NCBI RefSeq assembly: GCF_001704295.1
Contig: NZ_CP012334.1
Location: 248,001 to 312,000 of the forward strand
Direction of reading: 5' to 3'
Origin: Bordetella sp. H567
GTDB taxonomy: Bacteria > Pseudomonadota > Gammaproteobacteria > Burkholderiales > Burkholderiaceae_B
Length of the DNA: 64,000 bases
A model generated the notes under the pieces. It was not told the origin of the DNA. It searched no databases and saw only the letters and a program-made list of their open reading frames with translations. Position numbers and translations under genes: made by a program. How positions within the stretch are numbered: position 1 is the stretch's first letter; every line of letters begins with the position of its first letter. Positions 7,562 through 16,273 of the stretch are shown piece by piece.

Positions 7562-8713
7562 GTGTTGAGCAGGTTCAAGCATGTATTGAGCGCGTTCGCG
7601 CCGGCGCCCGTCGGCGCCAGCGCGCGCGACAAATTCCTTGGCGCCCTGGGGGCGCTGCTGGGCCTGCTGTGCACGGAGTGGATATCCCGCCATGCGCTGG
7701 GCGAGGCGAACCCCTGGTTCATCGCGCCCATGGGGGCTTCCGCCGTGCTGGCCTTTGCCGCGCCGGCCAGCCCCTTGGCGCAGCCCTGGTCGCTGGTGGC
7801 CGGCAACATCAGCGCCGCGCTGGTAGGTGTCTTCTTCGCGCAATGGATACCCGAGCCGGGGCTGGCCGCAGCCTGCGCCGCGGCCGCCGCGATCGCGGTG
7901 ATGTTTTCGCTGCGTTGCCTGCATCCCCCCAGTGGCGCCGTCGCGCTGACCGCCGTGCTGGGCGGCCCATCCATCGCCAAGCTGGGCTACGGCTATGCCT
8001 TGTACCCCGTGGCACTCAATTCGGCGATGCTGCTGTGCGTGGCCATCGTGTTCAACGGCGTGCTCAAGCGCAATTATCCTCACCGCCACGTCGGCACCGC
8101 GCCGGCTGTGTTGAACCATGCGGCGGCCACCCGCCTGGGCTTTACCAGCGCCGACCTGGACGAGGCGCTGCGCAACCACGATCAGTTGCTGGACATCAGC
8201 AAGGAAGACCTGGCCGATATCGTCCTGGAGGCGGAACGCCGCGCCAGCCTGCGTCGGTTCGGCGGCCTGGACTGCGCGCAAGTGATGGCGCGCGATGTGG
8301 TGACTGTCCGCGATGACGAAGCGCTGGACCAGGCGGTGCGTTTGCTGGACCGCCATCGCCTGGCCGCCCTGCCCGTGGTGGACGAGCAGGGGCGCCTTCT
8401 GGGCCTGCTCTCGCACGGTGATGCCGTCGCCCGCAAGCTGCGGCTGGAACTGGCGCCACCGCTGGGCGTTGCGGCGCCGGCCTTGGCGGTGCGCGACTGC
8501 ATGCGTTCCGAGGTGGCCTTCGCCACGCCGTCCATGCCCGCGATCGAGCTGGCCAAGGCCATGGCCTCCGGCATCGCCTGCGTGCCGGTGGTGGATGCCA
8601 CGCGCACGCTGGTAGGGGCCATCTATCCCTCGCAACTGATCGACGCCCTGTACCAGCTGGCGCTGGCGTCGCCGGAGCCGGCCGCGGTCGCCGCGCTGGG
8701 CGCCGCGGCCTGA
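7562..8713 (+). CDS. HPP family membrane protein with C-terminal CBS domain pair
   Basis: 383 residues from a GTG start at 7562, which has GGAGAAG 4 bases upstream; the in-frame ATG at 7487 lacks such a site. The N-terminal 165 residues hold four or five membrane segments with the family signature CLHPPSGAVALTAVLGGPSI and NPWFIAPMGASAVLAF. The C-terminal part, about residues 235-370, is a pair of CBS domains (QVMARDVVTVRDDEALDQAV, then CMRSEVAFATPSMPAIELAK), which normally bind adenine nucleotides and gate a partner domain. HPP proteins are integral membrane proteins; some plant and cyanobacterial members are nitrite transporters, and the bacterial HPP-CBS fusion is otherwise uncharacterised. 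It stands alone. Confidence 0.88.
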   Translation: MLSRFKHVLSAFAPAPVGASARDKFLGALGALLGLLCTEWISRHALGEANPWFIAPMGASAVLAFAAPASPLAQPWSLVAGNISAALVGVFFAQWIPEPGLAAACAAAAAIAVMFSLRCLHPPSGAVALTAVLGGPSIAKLGYGYALYPVALNSAMLLCVAIVFNGVLKRNYPHRHVGTAPAVLNHAAATRLGFTSADLDEALRNHDQLLDISKEDLADIVLEAERRASLRRFGGLDCAQVMARDVVTVRDDEALDQAVRLLDRHRLAALPVVDEQGRLLGLLSHGDAVARKLRLELAPPLGVAAPALAVRDCMRSEVAFATPSMPAIELAKAMASGIACVPVVDATRTLVGAIYPSQLIDALYQLALASPEPAAVAALGAAA

Positions 8714-8843
8714 TGCCCCACCCCCGATGTCCCGCGCCGGGCGCCTGGCGCCCGCTGCACGCAACGGGTGCCGCGCTCCCGGCAGGCATTCCGCGGCACG
8801 GCAGGCCCGGCGCGACGGCGCCCGCCGCCTGGAACGGCCGACG

Positions 8844-9275
8844 CTAGCGCAGCACTTCGCCGTGCACGCCCGCGGCCAGCGTCTCGCTTTCCCAGCGCTT
8901 GCGCGGCACGACTTCGGCCACCGGGCCGCCCGGTGAGCGGAACTTCACAGGCAGGTGGCCGGGCTCGGTCAGGATTTCCCCACCGTTCTCGGCGATCGCC
9001 TTGATGAAGGCATCCAGGTCGTCCACTTCCATGCCGATGTGGTGAATACACGGTGACGGGCCGGCGAAATCGGCCTCGTCCGCGTCGGCCGACTCGTAAT
9101 GAATCAGCGTCAGGTCCATGTAGCCGTCGGTCAGGTGGCGCGAGATATGGTCGCCGTGCTTGCCCTTGCGCCGCACGGTATTGACGTGCGTATAGCCGAA
9201 TACGTTCTCGTAGAACGCGCTTTCCGTGTCCAGGTCTTCCACCCGGAAGGCGATGTGCTTGATGGGGTTTGGCAT
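8844..9275 (-). CDS. VOC (glyoxalase/extradiol dioxygenase) superfamily protein
   Basis: 143 residues comprising two beta-alpha-beta-beta-beta modules: IKHIAFRVEDLDTESAFYEN at the N-terminus and IHHIGMEVDDLDAFIKAIAE from about residue 78. The conserved His at the start of each module and Glu residues near SPGGPVAEVVP are candidate metal ligands, as in lactoylglutathione lyase and methylmalonyl-CoA epimerase. The start at 9275 is supported by GGAGACTGAAAA. It is divergent from a GntR/UTRA regulator and shares with it a perfect 20-bp palindrome, so it is probably the regulator's target (inference). The substrate cannot be named. Confidence 0.87.
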   Translation of the reverse strand: MPNPIKHIAFRVEDLDTESAFYENVFGYTHVNTVRRKGKHGDHISRHLTDGYMDLTLIHYESADADEADFAGPSPCIHHIGMEVDDLDAFIKAIAENGGEILTEPGHLPVKFRSPGGPVAEVVPRKRWESETLAAGVHGEVLR

Positions 9276-9353
9276 TTTTCAGTCTCCTTGCGGCGCATGC
9301 CGACCGGCATGGCCTGGGGGCGAGTGTAGGCGCGACGCCCCGGCTTCGTCAAA

Positions 9354-9373
9354 CGAATCATTCGAATGATTCG
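9354..9373. promoter_or_regulatory. Perfect 20-bp palindrome, probable GntR operator
   Basis: CGAATCATTCGAATGATTCG is its own reverse complement with no mismatch. It lies between the divergent VOC gene (start 9275) and the GntR gene (start 9460). GntR proteins bind as dimers to such dyads. A further TCGAAT half-site follows at 9371-9376. The regulator assignment is inferred from position. Confidence 0.7.
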
Positions 9374-9459
9374 AATTGATACAATGGCGCGACGGGCTCC
9401 ACCGGACCCCTTGGCCGCGATGGTGCGTCCAGGCCACCCCACCGCCTATTTCTCACGCC

Positions 9460-10200
9460 ATGCCTGCCAGCGCGTCCTCGTTCGACCAGCCTCTTTATGA
9501 AATCGTCCGTGCCGGCATCGTCGAGCGCCTGCGCACCGGCGTCTGGGCCGCCGGCGATCGCCTGCCGCCCGAGCCGGAACTGGCCAGGCTTTTCGGCGTG
9601 GGCATCGGCACGATCCGGCGCGCGGTGGAACAGCTGGTCGCCGAACGCGTGCTGACGCGGCGCGCCGGCCGCGGCACGGAAGTGGCGCGCTTTACCGACG
9701 AACACGCCTTCGATCTCTATTTCAGCTATGTCGATCCGGCCGGGGCCGCGGTGAAGGTCACCGCGGAATTGCTGTCCTTCGCCAAGGAGCGCGCGACGGC
9801 ACGCTTCGCGGCGCTGTTCGGCATCGAACGCGGCGGCTCGATGGCGCGCGTGGAGAACCTGCGCAGGATGGACGGCGTGCCCATGATGCTGGACCGCCTG
9901 TGGATCCCGATGAACGTCTTCGCCAATCTATCGGCGCAGGATTTCGCCGCGCGGCGCGGATCCATCTATGGCTTCTACCAGGAACGCTACGGCGTGTCCG
10001 TGGTCCGCGTGTCGGAAGACATCACGGCCGCGGAGGCCGACGATGTCGTGGCCCGCGCCTTCGGCCTGAAGCCGGGCGCGGCCGTCCTGCAGGTGGAGCG
10101 CACGGCCTACACCTATCAGGACCGGCCGGTGGAATTCCGCCGCCGCTACGTCGATACGCGGCGCTGCGCGTACCGCAACGTGCGCGGCTTGCAGGACTGA
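9460..10200 (+). CDS. GntR family transcriptional regulator with UTRA domain
   Basis: 246 residues from the ATG at 9460 (MPASASSFDQPLYEIV); an ATG at 9376 is in frame but its product would start with 28 residues unlike the family. The winged helix at about residues 8-75 has LPPEPELARLFGVGIGTIRR and RAGRGTEVARF. The UTRA domain (about 95-240) ends with DRPVEFRRRYVDTRRCAYRN. It should repress the divergent VOC gene and itself through the palindrome at 9354-9373, and possibly the convergent RraA-like aldolase gene (inference). The ligand is unknown. Confidence 0.9.
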   Translation: MPASASSFDQPLYEIVRAGIVERLRTGVWAAGDRLPPEPELARLFGVGIGTIRRAVEQLVAERVLTRRAGRGTEVARFTDEHAFDLYFSYVDPAGAAVKVTAELLSFAKERATARFAALFGIERGGSMARVENLRRMDGVPMMLDRLWIPMNVFANLSAQDFAARRGSIYGFYQERYGVSVVRVSEDITAAEADDVVARAFGLKPGAAVLQVERTAYTYQDRPVEFRRRYVDTRRCAYRNVRGLQD

Positions 10201-10310
10201 GCCGCGCCCCGACTGCCCATGGGGGCAAGGGCCGCGCGCCCACAGGGCTTTCCGGGAAGATGGAAGCCGGAAGAGGCAAGGGACAGGGCAGCGTCGAGGA
10301 CCGCCGGGTG

Positions 10311-11045
10311 TCAGGACTTCTTGCCTTCGCGTTGCGCGCGCCAGGCCTGGTAGCGTGCCTGGTTTTCGGCATTGGGCGGATACAGGCCCGGCAACTGCGC
10401 GCCGCTTTCCACCTGTTCCATGATCCAGGTTTCCTGCTGCTCCTGTTCGACGGCGGCCTGCACCACTTCGTCCAGCAGCGCGTCGGGAATCAATACCGCC
10501 CCGTCGGCATCCAGCACGATGACGTCGTTGGGAAAGACCGCGACGCCGCCGCAGCTGATGGGTTCCTGCCAGCCGACGAAGGTCAGGCCGGCCACGGAAG
10601 GCGGCGCGGCGGCGCCGCGGCACCACACGGGCAGCTCCGTGCCGAGGACGCCGGCAACGTCGCGCACCACGCCATCGGTGACCAGCGCCGCCACGCCGCG
10701 CTTGCGCATGCGGGCGCACAGGATGTCGCCGAAAATCCCGGCGTCCGTCACGCCCAGGGCGTCCACGACGGCGATGCAATCAGCCGGCATGGCCTCGATG
10801 GCGGCACGCGTCGAAATAGGCGAGGCCCAGGAAGCCGGCGTGGCAAGGTCTTCCCGCGCCGGCACGAAGCGCAGGGTAAATGCGCGGCCCACGATGCGCG
10901 GGCTGTCGCCGCGCAGCGGCGCGGCCCCGCGGATCCAGACATTGCGCAGGCCTTTCTTCAACAGGACCGTCGTCAGCGTGGCCGTGGTCACGTGCGACAG
11001 CGCCTGGACGATACGGGAATCGAGCGGAGCGGGCTGAGTGGTCAT
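10311..11045 (-). CDS. RraA-like / HMG (4-hydroxy-4-methyl-2-oxoglutarate) aldolase family protein
   Basis: 244 residues. The central part (about 80-175) is the RraA/class II pyruvate aldolase fold, with DCIAVVDALGVTDAGIFGDI, then CARMRKRGVAALVTDGVVRD, whose Arg-Asp is the conserved metal and substrate binding pair. Relatives cleave 4-hydroxy-2-oxo acids or decarboxylate oxaloacetate; others were named for RNase E inhibition. The N-terminus (TTATLTTVLLKKGLRNVWIR) and the longer C-terminal tail match the subgroup annotated ribonuclease activity regulator RraA in Burkholderiales. AAGGA precedes the start at 9 bases. It converges on the GntR gene and is preceded by an isolated inverted repeat at 11189-11218. 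A catabolic aldolase role is favoured. Confidence 0.85.
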   Translation of the reverse strand: MTTQPAPLDSRIVQALSHVTTATLTTVLLKKGLRNVWIRGAAPLRGDSPRIVGRAFTLRFVPAREDLATPASWASPISTRAAIEAMPADCIAVVDALGVTDAGIFGDILCARMRKRGVAALVTDGVVRDVAGVLGTELPVWCRGAAAPPSVAGLTFVGWQEPISCGGVAVFPNDVIVLDADGAVLIPDALLDEVVQAAVEQEQQETWIMEQVESGAQLPGLYPPNAENQARYQAWRAQREGKKS

Positions 11046-11188
11046 GTGGGAATTCCTTGAAGGGATCTCTTGGCGGGGGCGGCGCCGAAAGGGCAGGCGT
11101 GCCTGCTTCGGCCATCAAGCTGCCGTGTCCCGCTGTCATGGGCGTGCCCGCTAATGTTACGTATAGCAGACGCTAACCGTCGTGATGC

Positions 11189-11218
11189 GCATGATGTTCG
11201 ATATATGGAACATTATGC
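11189..11218. promoter_or_regulatory. 11/8/11 inverted repeat upstream of the RraA-like gene, candidate operator
   Basis: GCATGATGTTC and GAACATTATGC pair with one mismatch around the spacer GATATATG. The GTTC...GAAC core resembles IclR-family operators. The gene starting at 11045 is the only one whose promoter could lie here. No IclR gene is in the window, so the regulator would be encoded elsewhere. Confidence 0.55.
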
Positions 11219-11333
11219 GGCGGGGCGGCCAGGCCTGTCGCCGGCCGACCTGGCGCACGCCGCAACACCTGCGTCAGCGGGCGGGCTTGTCCGCGCCGGG
11301 CCGGCGCGGTGGATCATGACGAGGCCGCGGGCG

Positions 11334-11654
11334 CTAGCCCTTCAGGCAGTTGCTCATGAAGGCCTTGCGCTGGTCGCCCTTGAGCGATTGCTTGCCGGCT
11401 TCGGCGTTGCAGTCCTTCATCTTCTGCTGTTGCGGCGTTACCTTGGCGGCGGGTTGTTCGCCTTTCAGGCAGGCGCTCATCGCGGATTTATAGGTATCCC
11501 CGGTCTTGCCCTTGTTGGCGGCGCTGCATTCCGCCATGCGTTTCTGCTGCGGGGTGGCTTCCTTGGCGGGGGCGGTGGTCTGCGCCAAGGCCGCGGACGC
11601 GCTGAGTGCCAGGGCAGACGCGGCGATGATCAACGTGCGATGTCGAAAAAACAT
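11334..11654 (-). CDS. psiF: PsiF repeat family small periplasmic protein
   Basis: 106 residues. A signal peptide (MFFRHRTLIIAASALALSAS...ALAQ) is followed by two copies of the PsiF repeat: TPQQKRMAECSAANKGKTGD...MSACLKGE and TPQQQKMKDCNAEAGKQSLK...MSNCLKG. Two conserved Cys per repeat could form disulfides in the periplasm. The Escherichia coli founding member is induced by phosphate starvation; the molecular role is unknown. The start at 11654 is supported by GGAGGACATC, while upstream ATG codons in frame lack one. It stands alone between the RraA-like gene and the XRE regulator. Confidence 0.9.
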   Translation of the reverse strand: MFFRHRTLIIAASALALSASAALAQTTAPAKEATPQQKRMAECSAANKGKTGDTYKSAMSACLKGEQPAAKVTPQQQKMKDCNAEAGKQSLKGDQRKAFMSNCLKG

Positions 11655-11852
11655 GATGTCCTCCGATAGGAGGGCCGGCTGCGTGCCGCCTTGCATGCTC
11701 GCGCGACCGCCTTGCCGCCCCTGCACACGCCGGCGCGTTCCGCCGGTGCCGCGATGATGTGCCAAAGCCGTGGCCGCCGCAAGAGGGCAAGCGCGGGATG
11801 TCCCTAGGTTGTGGCTGGCGGCGGCGCCCCACTAGCATTGAAAATTACAGAA

Positions 11853-11869
11853 AAATGAAAATTTCATTT
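11853..11869. promoter_or_regulatory. 17-bp AT-rich palindrome directly before the XRE-cupin start
   Basis: AAATGAAAATTTCATTT is a perfect palindrome around one central base, in an otherwise GC-rich region and 2 bases before the start codon at 11872. A related element, TTGAAAATT, lies at 11839-11847. It fits an autoregulatory operator; it also occupies the place where a ribosome-binding site would be, and none is visible. Confidence 0.55.
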
Positions 11870-11871
11870 CG

Positions 11872-12591
11872 ATGCCCCTGTCGATCGCCGCGCGCAAGCT
11901 ACGCTCTTCGCCGGACGCGCGTGCCGCTGCCCGGCCGCGCGCCGTGCGCCAGGCCCATTCGCTGGTGGACCTGTGGCTGGGCGAGCAGCTGCGGCAGCTG
12001 CGCAAGGACCAGGGCCGTTCGCTGGCCGACGTGGCGCAGGCCTGCGGCATGTCGCTGGGGCGCCTGAGCCAGATCGAGCGTGGCCTGAGTTCGATTTCCG
12101 TCAAGACGCTGCACGCCCTGGCGCACGAGCTGGACGCCTCGCCGGACACGCTGTTGCGCAACGCCGAATGCGACGAGACGGCATCCGGCGACAACGTGGA
12201 GCGTGCCGGCTCGCACCGCATGCTGCGCATCGACGAAAAAGGCATCGCCAAGGAAGTCGTGACGCCGCCGGCGGCGCGCACCATGGACTTGTGCCGCATC
12301 TCCATCGCCCCCGGCGGCTCCACCGGCGAGGACCTGTTCGTCACCGACAAGGGCGAGCAGGTGGGCGTGGTGCTGAGCGGCCTGCTGGAGCTGCGCATCG
12401 AAGACCGCGTGATGTTGCTGCGCGCGGGCGACAGCTTCTGCTATGCCAGCCGCACGCCGCGGCGCTGGCGCAATCCGGGCGATACGCGCACGGAAGTGAT
12501 CTGGGCCATCAGCAATATCGCGGCTGATGCCGGCGGCGACGACGATGCATCGCCGCCGCGCCCGCGGGAAGGGCGGCGCGGGCGCGGCTAG
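11872..12591 (+). CDS. XRE family regulator with C-terminal cupin domain
   Basis: 239 residues. The helix-turn-helix at about 37-92 reads LRQLRKDQGRSLADVAQACG and MSLGRLSQIERGLSSISVKT. The cupin_2 domain (about 145-215) has GEDLFVTDKGEQVGVVLSGL and RAGDSFCYASRTPRRWRNPG. This is the architecture of PuuR and of many regulators of amine and amino-acid catabolism. It precedes, in the same direction, an amino-acid ABC transporter and a PuuB-like amine oxidoreductase, which it probably controls (inference). No Shine-Dalgarno sequence is visible before the ATG at 11872; a GTG at 11943 is an alternative that would still keep the whole helix-turn-helix. Confidence 0.9.
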   Translation: MPLSIAARKLRSSPDARAAARPRAVRQAHSLVDLWLGEQLRQLRKDQGRSLADVAQACGMSLGRLSQIERGLSSISVKTLHALAHELDASPDTLLRNAECDETASGDNVERAGSHRMLRIDEKGIAKEVVTPPAARTMDLCRISIAPGGSTGEDLFVTDKGEQVGVVLSGLLELRIEDRVMLLRAGDSFCYASRTPRRWRNPGDTRTEVIWAISNIAADAGGDDDASPPRPREGRRGRG

Positions 12592-12659
12592 CCCGCCGCC
12601 GCCGCGGTATCCACCTCATGCGATTCCAACCCCCTGCATACACCGATAAAGGACGACCC

Positions 12660-13424
12660 ATGAAGCTCAGATCCCTCGCTCTATCCGCGTTTGCCGCGCT
12701 GTCCCTGGCCACGTCGGCGGCCGCCGGCGCACAGACCGTCGTCAAGGTCGGCTCCACGCCCACCGGCAGTCCCTTCACTTTCCTGGACACCAAGACCAAC
12801 ACCATCGAGGGCGTGATGGTGGACATCATGAAGGCGGTGGGCCAGGAAGCGGGCTTCCAGGTGCAGATCGAGCCCATGGCCTTTTCCGCGCTGATCGGCT
12901 CCCTGCAGTCCAAGCGCATCGACGTCATTTCCGCGGCGATGTTCATCACCCCCGAACGCCAGAAGGTGGTGGCTTTCTCCGATGCGGTCTACACCTACGG
13001 CGAAGGCCTGATGGTGCCCAAGAGCGACACCAAGGAATACACCGGGTTCGCCGATATGAAGGGCATGACGGTGGGCGTGCAGGTCGGCACCGCCTTCGTC
13101 AAGCCGATCCAGGACAGCGGCATGTTCAAGGAGGTCAAGCTTTATGACAATCCGCCGGATATGATGCGCGACGCCAATGCCGGCCGCATCCAGGGCGGCT
13201 TCATGGATTACCCCATCGCCGCCTACACGATCAACCAGAACGCCAGCGGCGCGTTCAACAACCTGCGCATGGTCAAGAGCTACAAGCCCGCCGTGACCGG
13301 CAGCGTGGGCATCGCCACCCGCAAGGACGATACGGAACTGATGAACAAGATCAACACGGCCCTTCGGAAGCTGAAGGCCGACGGCAAGATAGACGCCATC
13401 CTGAAGAAGTGGGGCCTGGCCTGA
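12660..13424 (+). CDS. Amino-acid ABC transporter periplasmic substrate-binding protein (SBP_bac_3)
   Basis: 254 residues. Signal peptide MKLRSLALSAFAALSLATSA...AGAQ, then the family-3 binding fold with VKVGSTPTGSPFTFLDTKTN, ISAAMFITPERQKVVAFSDA and FADMKGMTVGVQVGTAF, the hinge and ligand motifs of the HisJ/GlnH family. The start at 12660 has AAAGGACGA upstream; the ATG at 12618 would add a non-signal leader. It is first in a cluster with the permease and ATPase that follow, and supplies polar amino acids or amines to them. Confidence 0.92.
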   Translation: MKLRSLALSAFAALSLATSAAAGAQTVVKVGSTPTGSPFTFLDTKTNTIEGVMVDIMKAVGQEAGFQVQIEPMAFSALIGSLQSKRIDVISAAMFITPERQKVVAFSDAVYTYGEGLMVPKSDTKEYTGFADMKGMTVGVQVGTAFVKPIQDSGMFKEVKLYDNPPDMMRDANAGRIQGGFMDYPIAAYTINQNASGAFNNLRMVKSYKPAVTGSVGIATRKDDTELMNKINTALRKLKADGKIDAILKKWGLA

Positions 13425-13458
13425 GGCCCGGCCGTGAAGGCAGCGAGGGGATAGCACG

Positions 13459-14112
13459 ATGATGGAATTCTTCCAGGATGCGAGGGAATACCTTCCCATC
13501 CTGCTCCAGGGGGCCAAGCTGACCGTCCTGGTCACGGTGGGATCGCTGGCCTTGTCCACGGTGCTGGGCCTGGTGTGGGCCCTGATGCGGGTGTCCGGCA
13601 TCAAGCCCCTGGCCAAGTTCAGCGCCGGCCTGATCAACGTGCTGCGCGGCATCCCCATCATCGTGCTGCTGTTCTATATCTACTTCGTCATGCCGGATGC
13701 CGGCATTTCCTTGACGGCGGTGCAGGCGGCCATCATCGGCCTGGGCATCGCCTATTCGGCCTACCAGTCCGAAAACTTCCGCGCGGGCATCGAGGCCATC
13801 GACCGCGGGCAGGTGGAAGCGGCCATGGCGATGGGCATGAGCTGGAGCCTGACGATGCGGCGCGTGGTGCTGCCGCAGGCGGTGCGCATCGTGCTGCCCC
13901 CCTACGGCAACATCATGATCATGATGCTGAAGGATTCCTCGCAGGCCTCCACCATCACGGTCGCCGAACTCGCGCTGCAGGGCAAGCTGATCGCGGTATC
14001 GACGTTCAAGAACGCGACGGTATTCACCCTGGTCGCGCTGATGTACCTGGTCATGTGCGTCCCGCTCATCCTGCTGGTCCGCCACCTTGAAAAGAGGAAC
14101 GCCGCAAAATGA
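13459..14112 (+). CDS. Amino-acid ABC transporter permease (HisM/GlnP family)
   Basis: 217 residues with about five membrane segments. The family's [40 protein letters not shown] and [20 protein letters not shown] (the EAA coupling loop contacting the ATPase) are clear. A single permease gene implies a homodimer in the inner membrane. GAGGGGATAG precedes the start; a second ATG follows at 13462. The stop overlaps the ATPase start as ATGA. Confidence 0.93.
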   Translation: MMEFFQDAREYLPILLQGAKLTVLVTVGSLALSTVLGLVWALMRVSGIKPLAKFSAGLINVLRGIPIIVLLFYIYFVMPDAGISLTAVQAAIIGLGIAYSAYQSENFRAGIEAIDRGQVEAAMAMGMSWSLTMRRVVLPQAVRIVLPPYGNIMIMMLKDSSQASTITVAELALQGKLIAVSTFKNATVFTLVALMYLVMCVPLILLVRHLEKRNAAK

Positions 14113-14840
14113 TCTCCATGCGAGGCGTGCACAAGCGTTTCGGCGCGCTGGAAGTGCTGAAGGGCATCGACGCCGACATCAGCAAGGGAGAGGTGGTGTG
14201 CGTGATCGGGCCTTCCGGCTCCGGCAAGTCGACCATCCTGCGCTGCATCAACGGCCTGGAACGCTATGACCAGGGCGAGATCACCGTCGACGGTCAGCGC
14301 GTGAACTGCGATGCGGCGTCCATCGTGTCGATTCGCACGCAGGTATCGATGGTCTTCCAGCGCTTCAATCTCTTCCCGCACCGCACGGCGCTGGAAAACG
14401 TGATCGAAGGGCCCATCTACGTCAAGGGGGAACCGCGCAAGCAGGCCATCGAGCGCGGACGCGAATTGCTGGCCAGCGTCGGGCTGGCCGACAAGGAGAA
14501 CGCGCATCCGCCGCAGTTGTCCGGCGGCCAGCAGCAGCGCGTTGCCATCGCGCGCGCCCTGGCCATGCAACCCAAGGCGATCCTGTTCGACGAACCGACG
14601 TCGGCGCTCGACCCGGAACTGGTGGGCGACGTGCTGGGCGTCATGCGCAAGCTGGCCGACGACGGCATGACCATGGTCGTCGTTACGCACGAAATCAGCT
14701 TCGCCCGCGAAGTGGCCGATCGCGTCCTGTTCTTCGATGCCGGCGTGGTGGTGGAACAGGGCGTCGCGCGCGAAGTGCTGAATCATCCCACCCATCCGCG
14801 CACGCAGGACTTCCTGCGCCGCGTGCTGCATCCCATGTAA
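14109..14840 (+). CDS. Amino-acid ABC transporter ATP-binding protein (GlnQ/HisP family)
   Basis: 243 residues. Walker [19 protein letters not shown] at about residues 33-50, Q-loop [18 protein letters not shown], signature [18 protein letters not shown], Walker [14 protein letters not shown] and the switch His in [20 protein letters not shown]. The spacing is that of PAAT-family ATPases. It energises the upstream permease; its gene overlaps the permease by 4 bases and the oxidoreductase follows 10 bases later, so all belong to one operon. Confidence 0.95.
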   Translation: MISMRGVHKRFGALEVLKGIDADISKGEVVCVIGPSGSGKSTILRCINGLERYDQGEITVDGQRVNCDAASIVSIRTQVSMVFQRFNLFPHRTALENVIEGPIYVKGEPRKQAIERGRELLASVGLADKENAHPPQLSGGQQQRVAIARALAMQPKAILFDEPTSALDPELVGDVLGVMRKLADDGMTMVVVTHEISFAREVADRVLFFDAGVVVEQGVAREVLNHPTHPRTQDFLRRVLHPM

Positions 14841-14850
14841 GGATCGCCCC

Positions 14851-16185
14851 ATGTCGCACGACGCCTCCCTGGATGCCCGCGCCGCGTTGTATCGCAATGG
14901 CAAGGAACCCTTCCCCCTGTCGCCGTCGCTGTGGACGGCGACGGCCGCGGCCGCGCCTCCGACCGATGCCCTGGCCGGCGCGGCGCAGGCCGACGTCGTC
15001 GTGATCGGCGGCGGCTACGCGGGGCTGAGCACCGCGCTGCATCTGGCGGAGCGGGGAATCAAGGCCGTGGTGCTGGAGGGTCGCGAAATCGGCTTCGGCG
15101 GCTCCGGCCACAACGGCGGCCAGGTCATTCCCGGCCTGAAGTACGACCCGGACGAACTGCTGGCCCGTTATGGCCCGGAACGCGGGGAACAGGTCATCGA
15201 TTTCGCGGGGCGTACCGCCGACTTCGTATTCGATCTGATAGAGCGCCACGGCATGGACGTCCCGCGCAGGCGCGCGGGATGGATCCAGGGCGCGCATACG
15301 CCGCAGGCCCTGGCGCTGGCGCACCGGCGCGCGGCCCAATGGGCCCGGCGCGGTGTGGATGCGCGGCCCCTGGACCGCGAGCAGGTCGGCGCCTTGCTCG
15401 GCACCGACAAATACCTGGGCGGCTGGATCGACGGCCGGGCCGGCAGCATACAACCCCTGAGCTATGTCCGCGGACTGGCGCGCGCGGCGATGAACGCCGG
15501 CGCGCGCGTGCACACGGCCAGCCCGGTGGTGAGCTTGAAGCGCGACGGCGGCAAATGGACCGCCACGACCGCGTCCGGTTCGACGGTGACCGCCGACCGC
15601 GTGGTGATGTGCACCAACGCCTACGGCGCCGGGCTGTGGCCCGGCCTGAAGCCCACCATCATCGACGCCAATACGTTCCAGGTGGCCACGCGCCCGCTGC
15701 CCGACCACGTGCGCGCCAGCATCCTGCCGCAGGGGCAGGTGTGCTCGGATACCCGCAATCTGCTGCTGTATTTCCGCCTGGACCACCAGGGCCGGCTTTT
15801 GATGGGCGGCCGCGGCCCGTTTCGCGAACCGCGCGGCGACGGGGACTGGCGGCACCTGGAGCGCGTGATGGTGAAGATGTTCCCGCGCGTGGCAGGCGTG
15901 CCTTTTGAATTTCGCTGGTGCGGCCGCGTCGCGATCACCCGGGATTACCTGCCCCACCTGCACGAGCCGGAACCGGGGCTGTTGATCGACATCGGCTGCC
16001 AGGGTCGCGGGGTCGGCCTGCAGACCGCGATGGGCAAGGCCATGGCCGACTATGTCGCCACCGGCAACCCGGCGGCGCTGCCCGTGCCGCTGTCCGGCAT
16101 CAAGCCTTTTCCCCTCTACGGCCTGCGGCGCCTGTACGTCAATGCCGTGGTGACCTGGTATCGCCTGACCGACGGGGGCGTATGA
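14851..16185 (+). CDS. FAD-dependent amine oxidoreductase (DAO family, PuuB-like)
   Basis: 444 residues. The Rossmann FAD-binding motif VVVIGGGYAGLSTALHLAER is at about residues 50-69, followed by FGGSGHNGGQVIPGLKYD, characteristic of gamma-glutamylputrescine oxidase and relatives. WCGRVAITRDYLPHLHE and GCQGRGVGLQTAMGKAMADY near the C-terminus complete the DAO fold. Such enzymes oxidise an amine of a transported compound to an aldehyde with release of ammonia and hydrogen peroxide. AAGGATCG precedes the start. Placement after an amino-acid ABC transporter and an XRE-cupin regulator supports a role in using an amino acid or polyamine; the substrate is not proven. Confidence 0.9.
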   Translation: MSHDASLDARAALYRNGKEPFPLSPSLWTATAAAAPPTDALAGAAQADVVVIGGGYAGLSTALHLAERGIKAVVLEGREIGFGGSGHNGGQVIPGLKYDPDELLARYGPERGEQVIDFAGRTADFVFDLIERHGMDVPRRRAGWIQGAHTPQALALAHRRAAQWARRGVDARPLDREQVGALLGTDKYLGGWIDGRAGSIQPLSYVRGLARAAMNAGARVHTASPVVSLKRDGGKWTATTASGSTVTADRVVMCTNAYGAGLWPGLKPTIIDANTFQVATRPLPDHVRASILPQGQVCSDTRNLLLYFRLDHQGRLLMGGRGPFREPRGDGDWRHLERVMVKMFPRVAGVPFEFRWCGRVAITRDYLPHLHEPEPGLLIDIGCQGRGVGLQTAMGKAMADYVATGNPAALPVPLSGIKPFPLYGLRRLYVNAVVTWYRLTDGGV

Positions 16186-16273
16186 CTTCGTAGCCCCTTG
16201 TAGCGAGGTGGTACGTAACCCGCCGGGGCGAGGTGTTTGCCCACCGCGCCGCGCGCGGTTCGAGGATTTCCGG

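Noticed and set aside
8738-8754. CGGGCGCC-T-GGCGCCCG stem after the HPP gene as a terminator
   Set aside because: The arms leave almost no loop and no T-run follows; such GC palindromes are common at this base composition.
8831-8858. Near match to the hrp-box layout, GGAACG-N15-GCACTTC
   Set aside because: The final A is missing, it overlaps the 3' end of the VOC gene, and no plausible plus-strand gene follows. It shows that imperfect matches do occur by chance.
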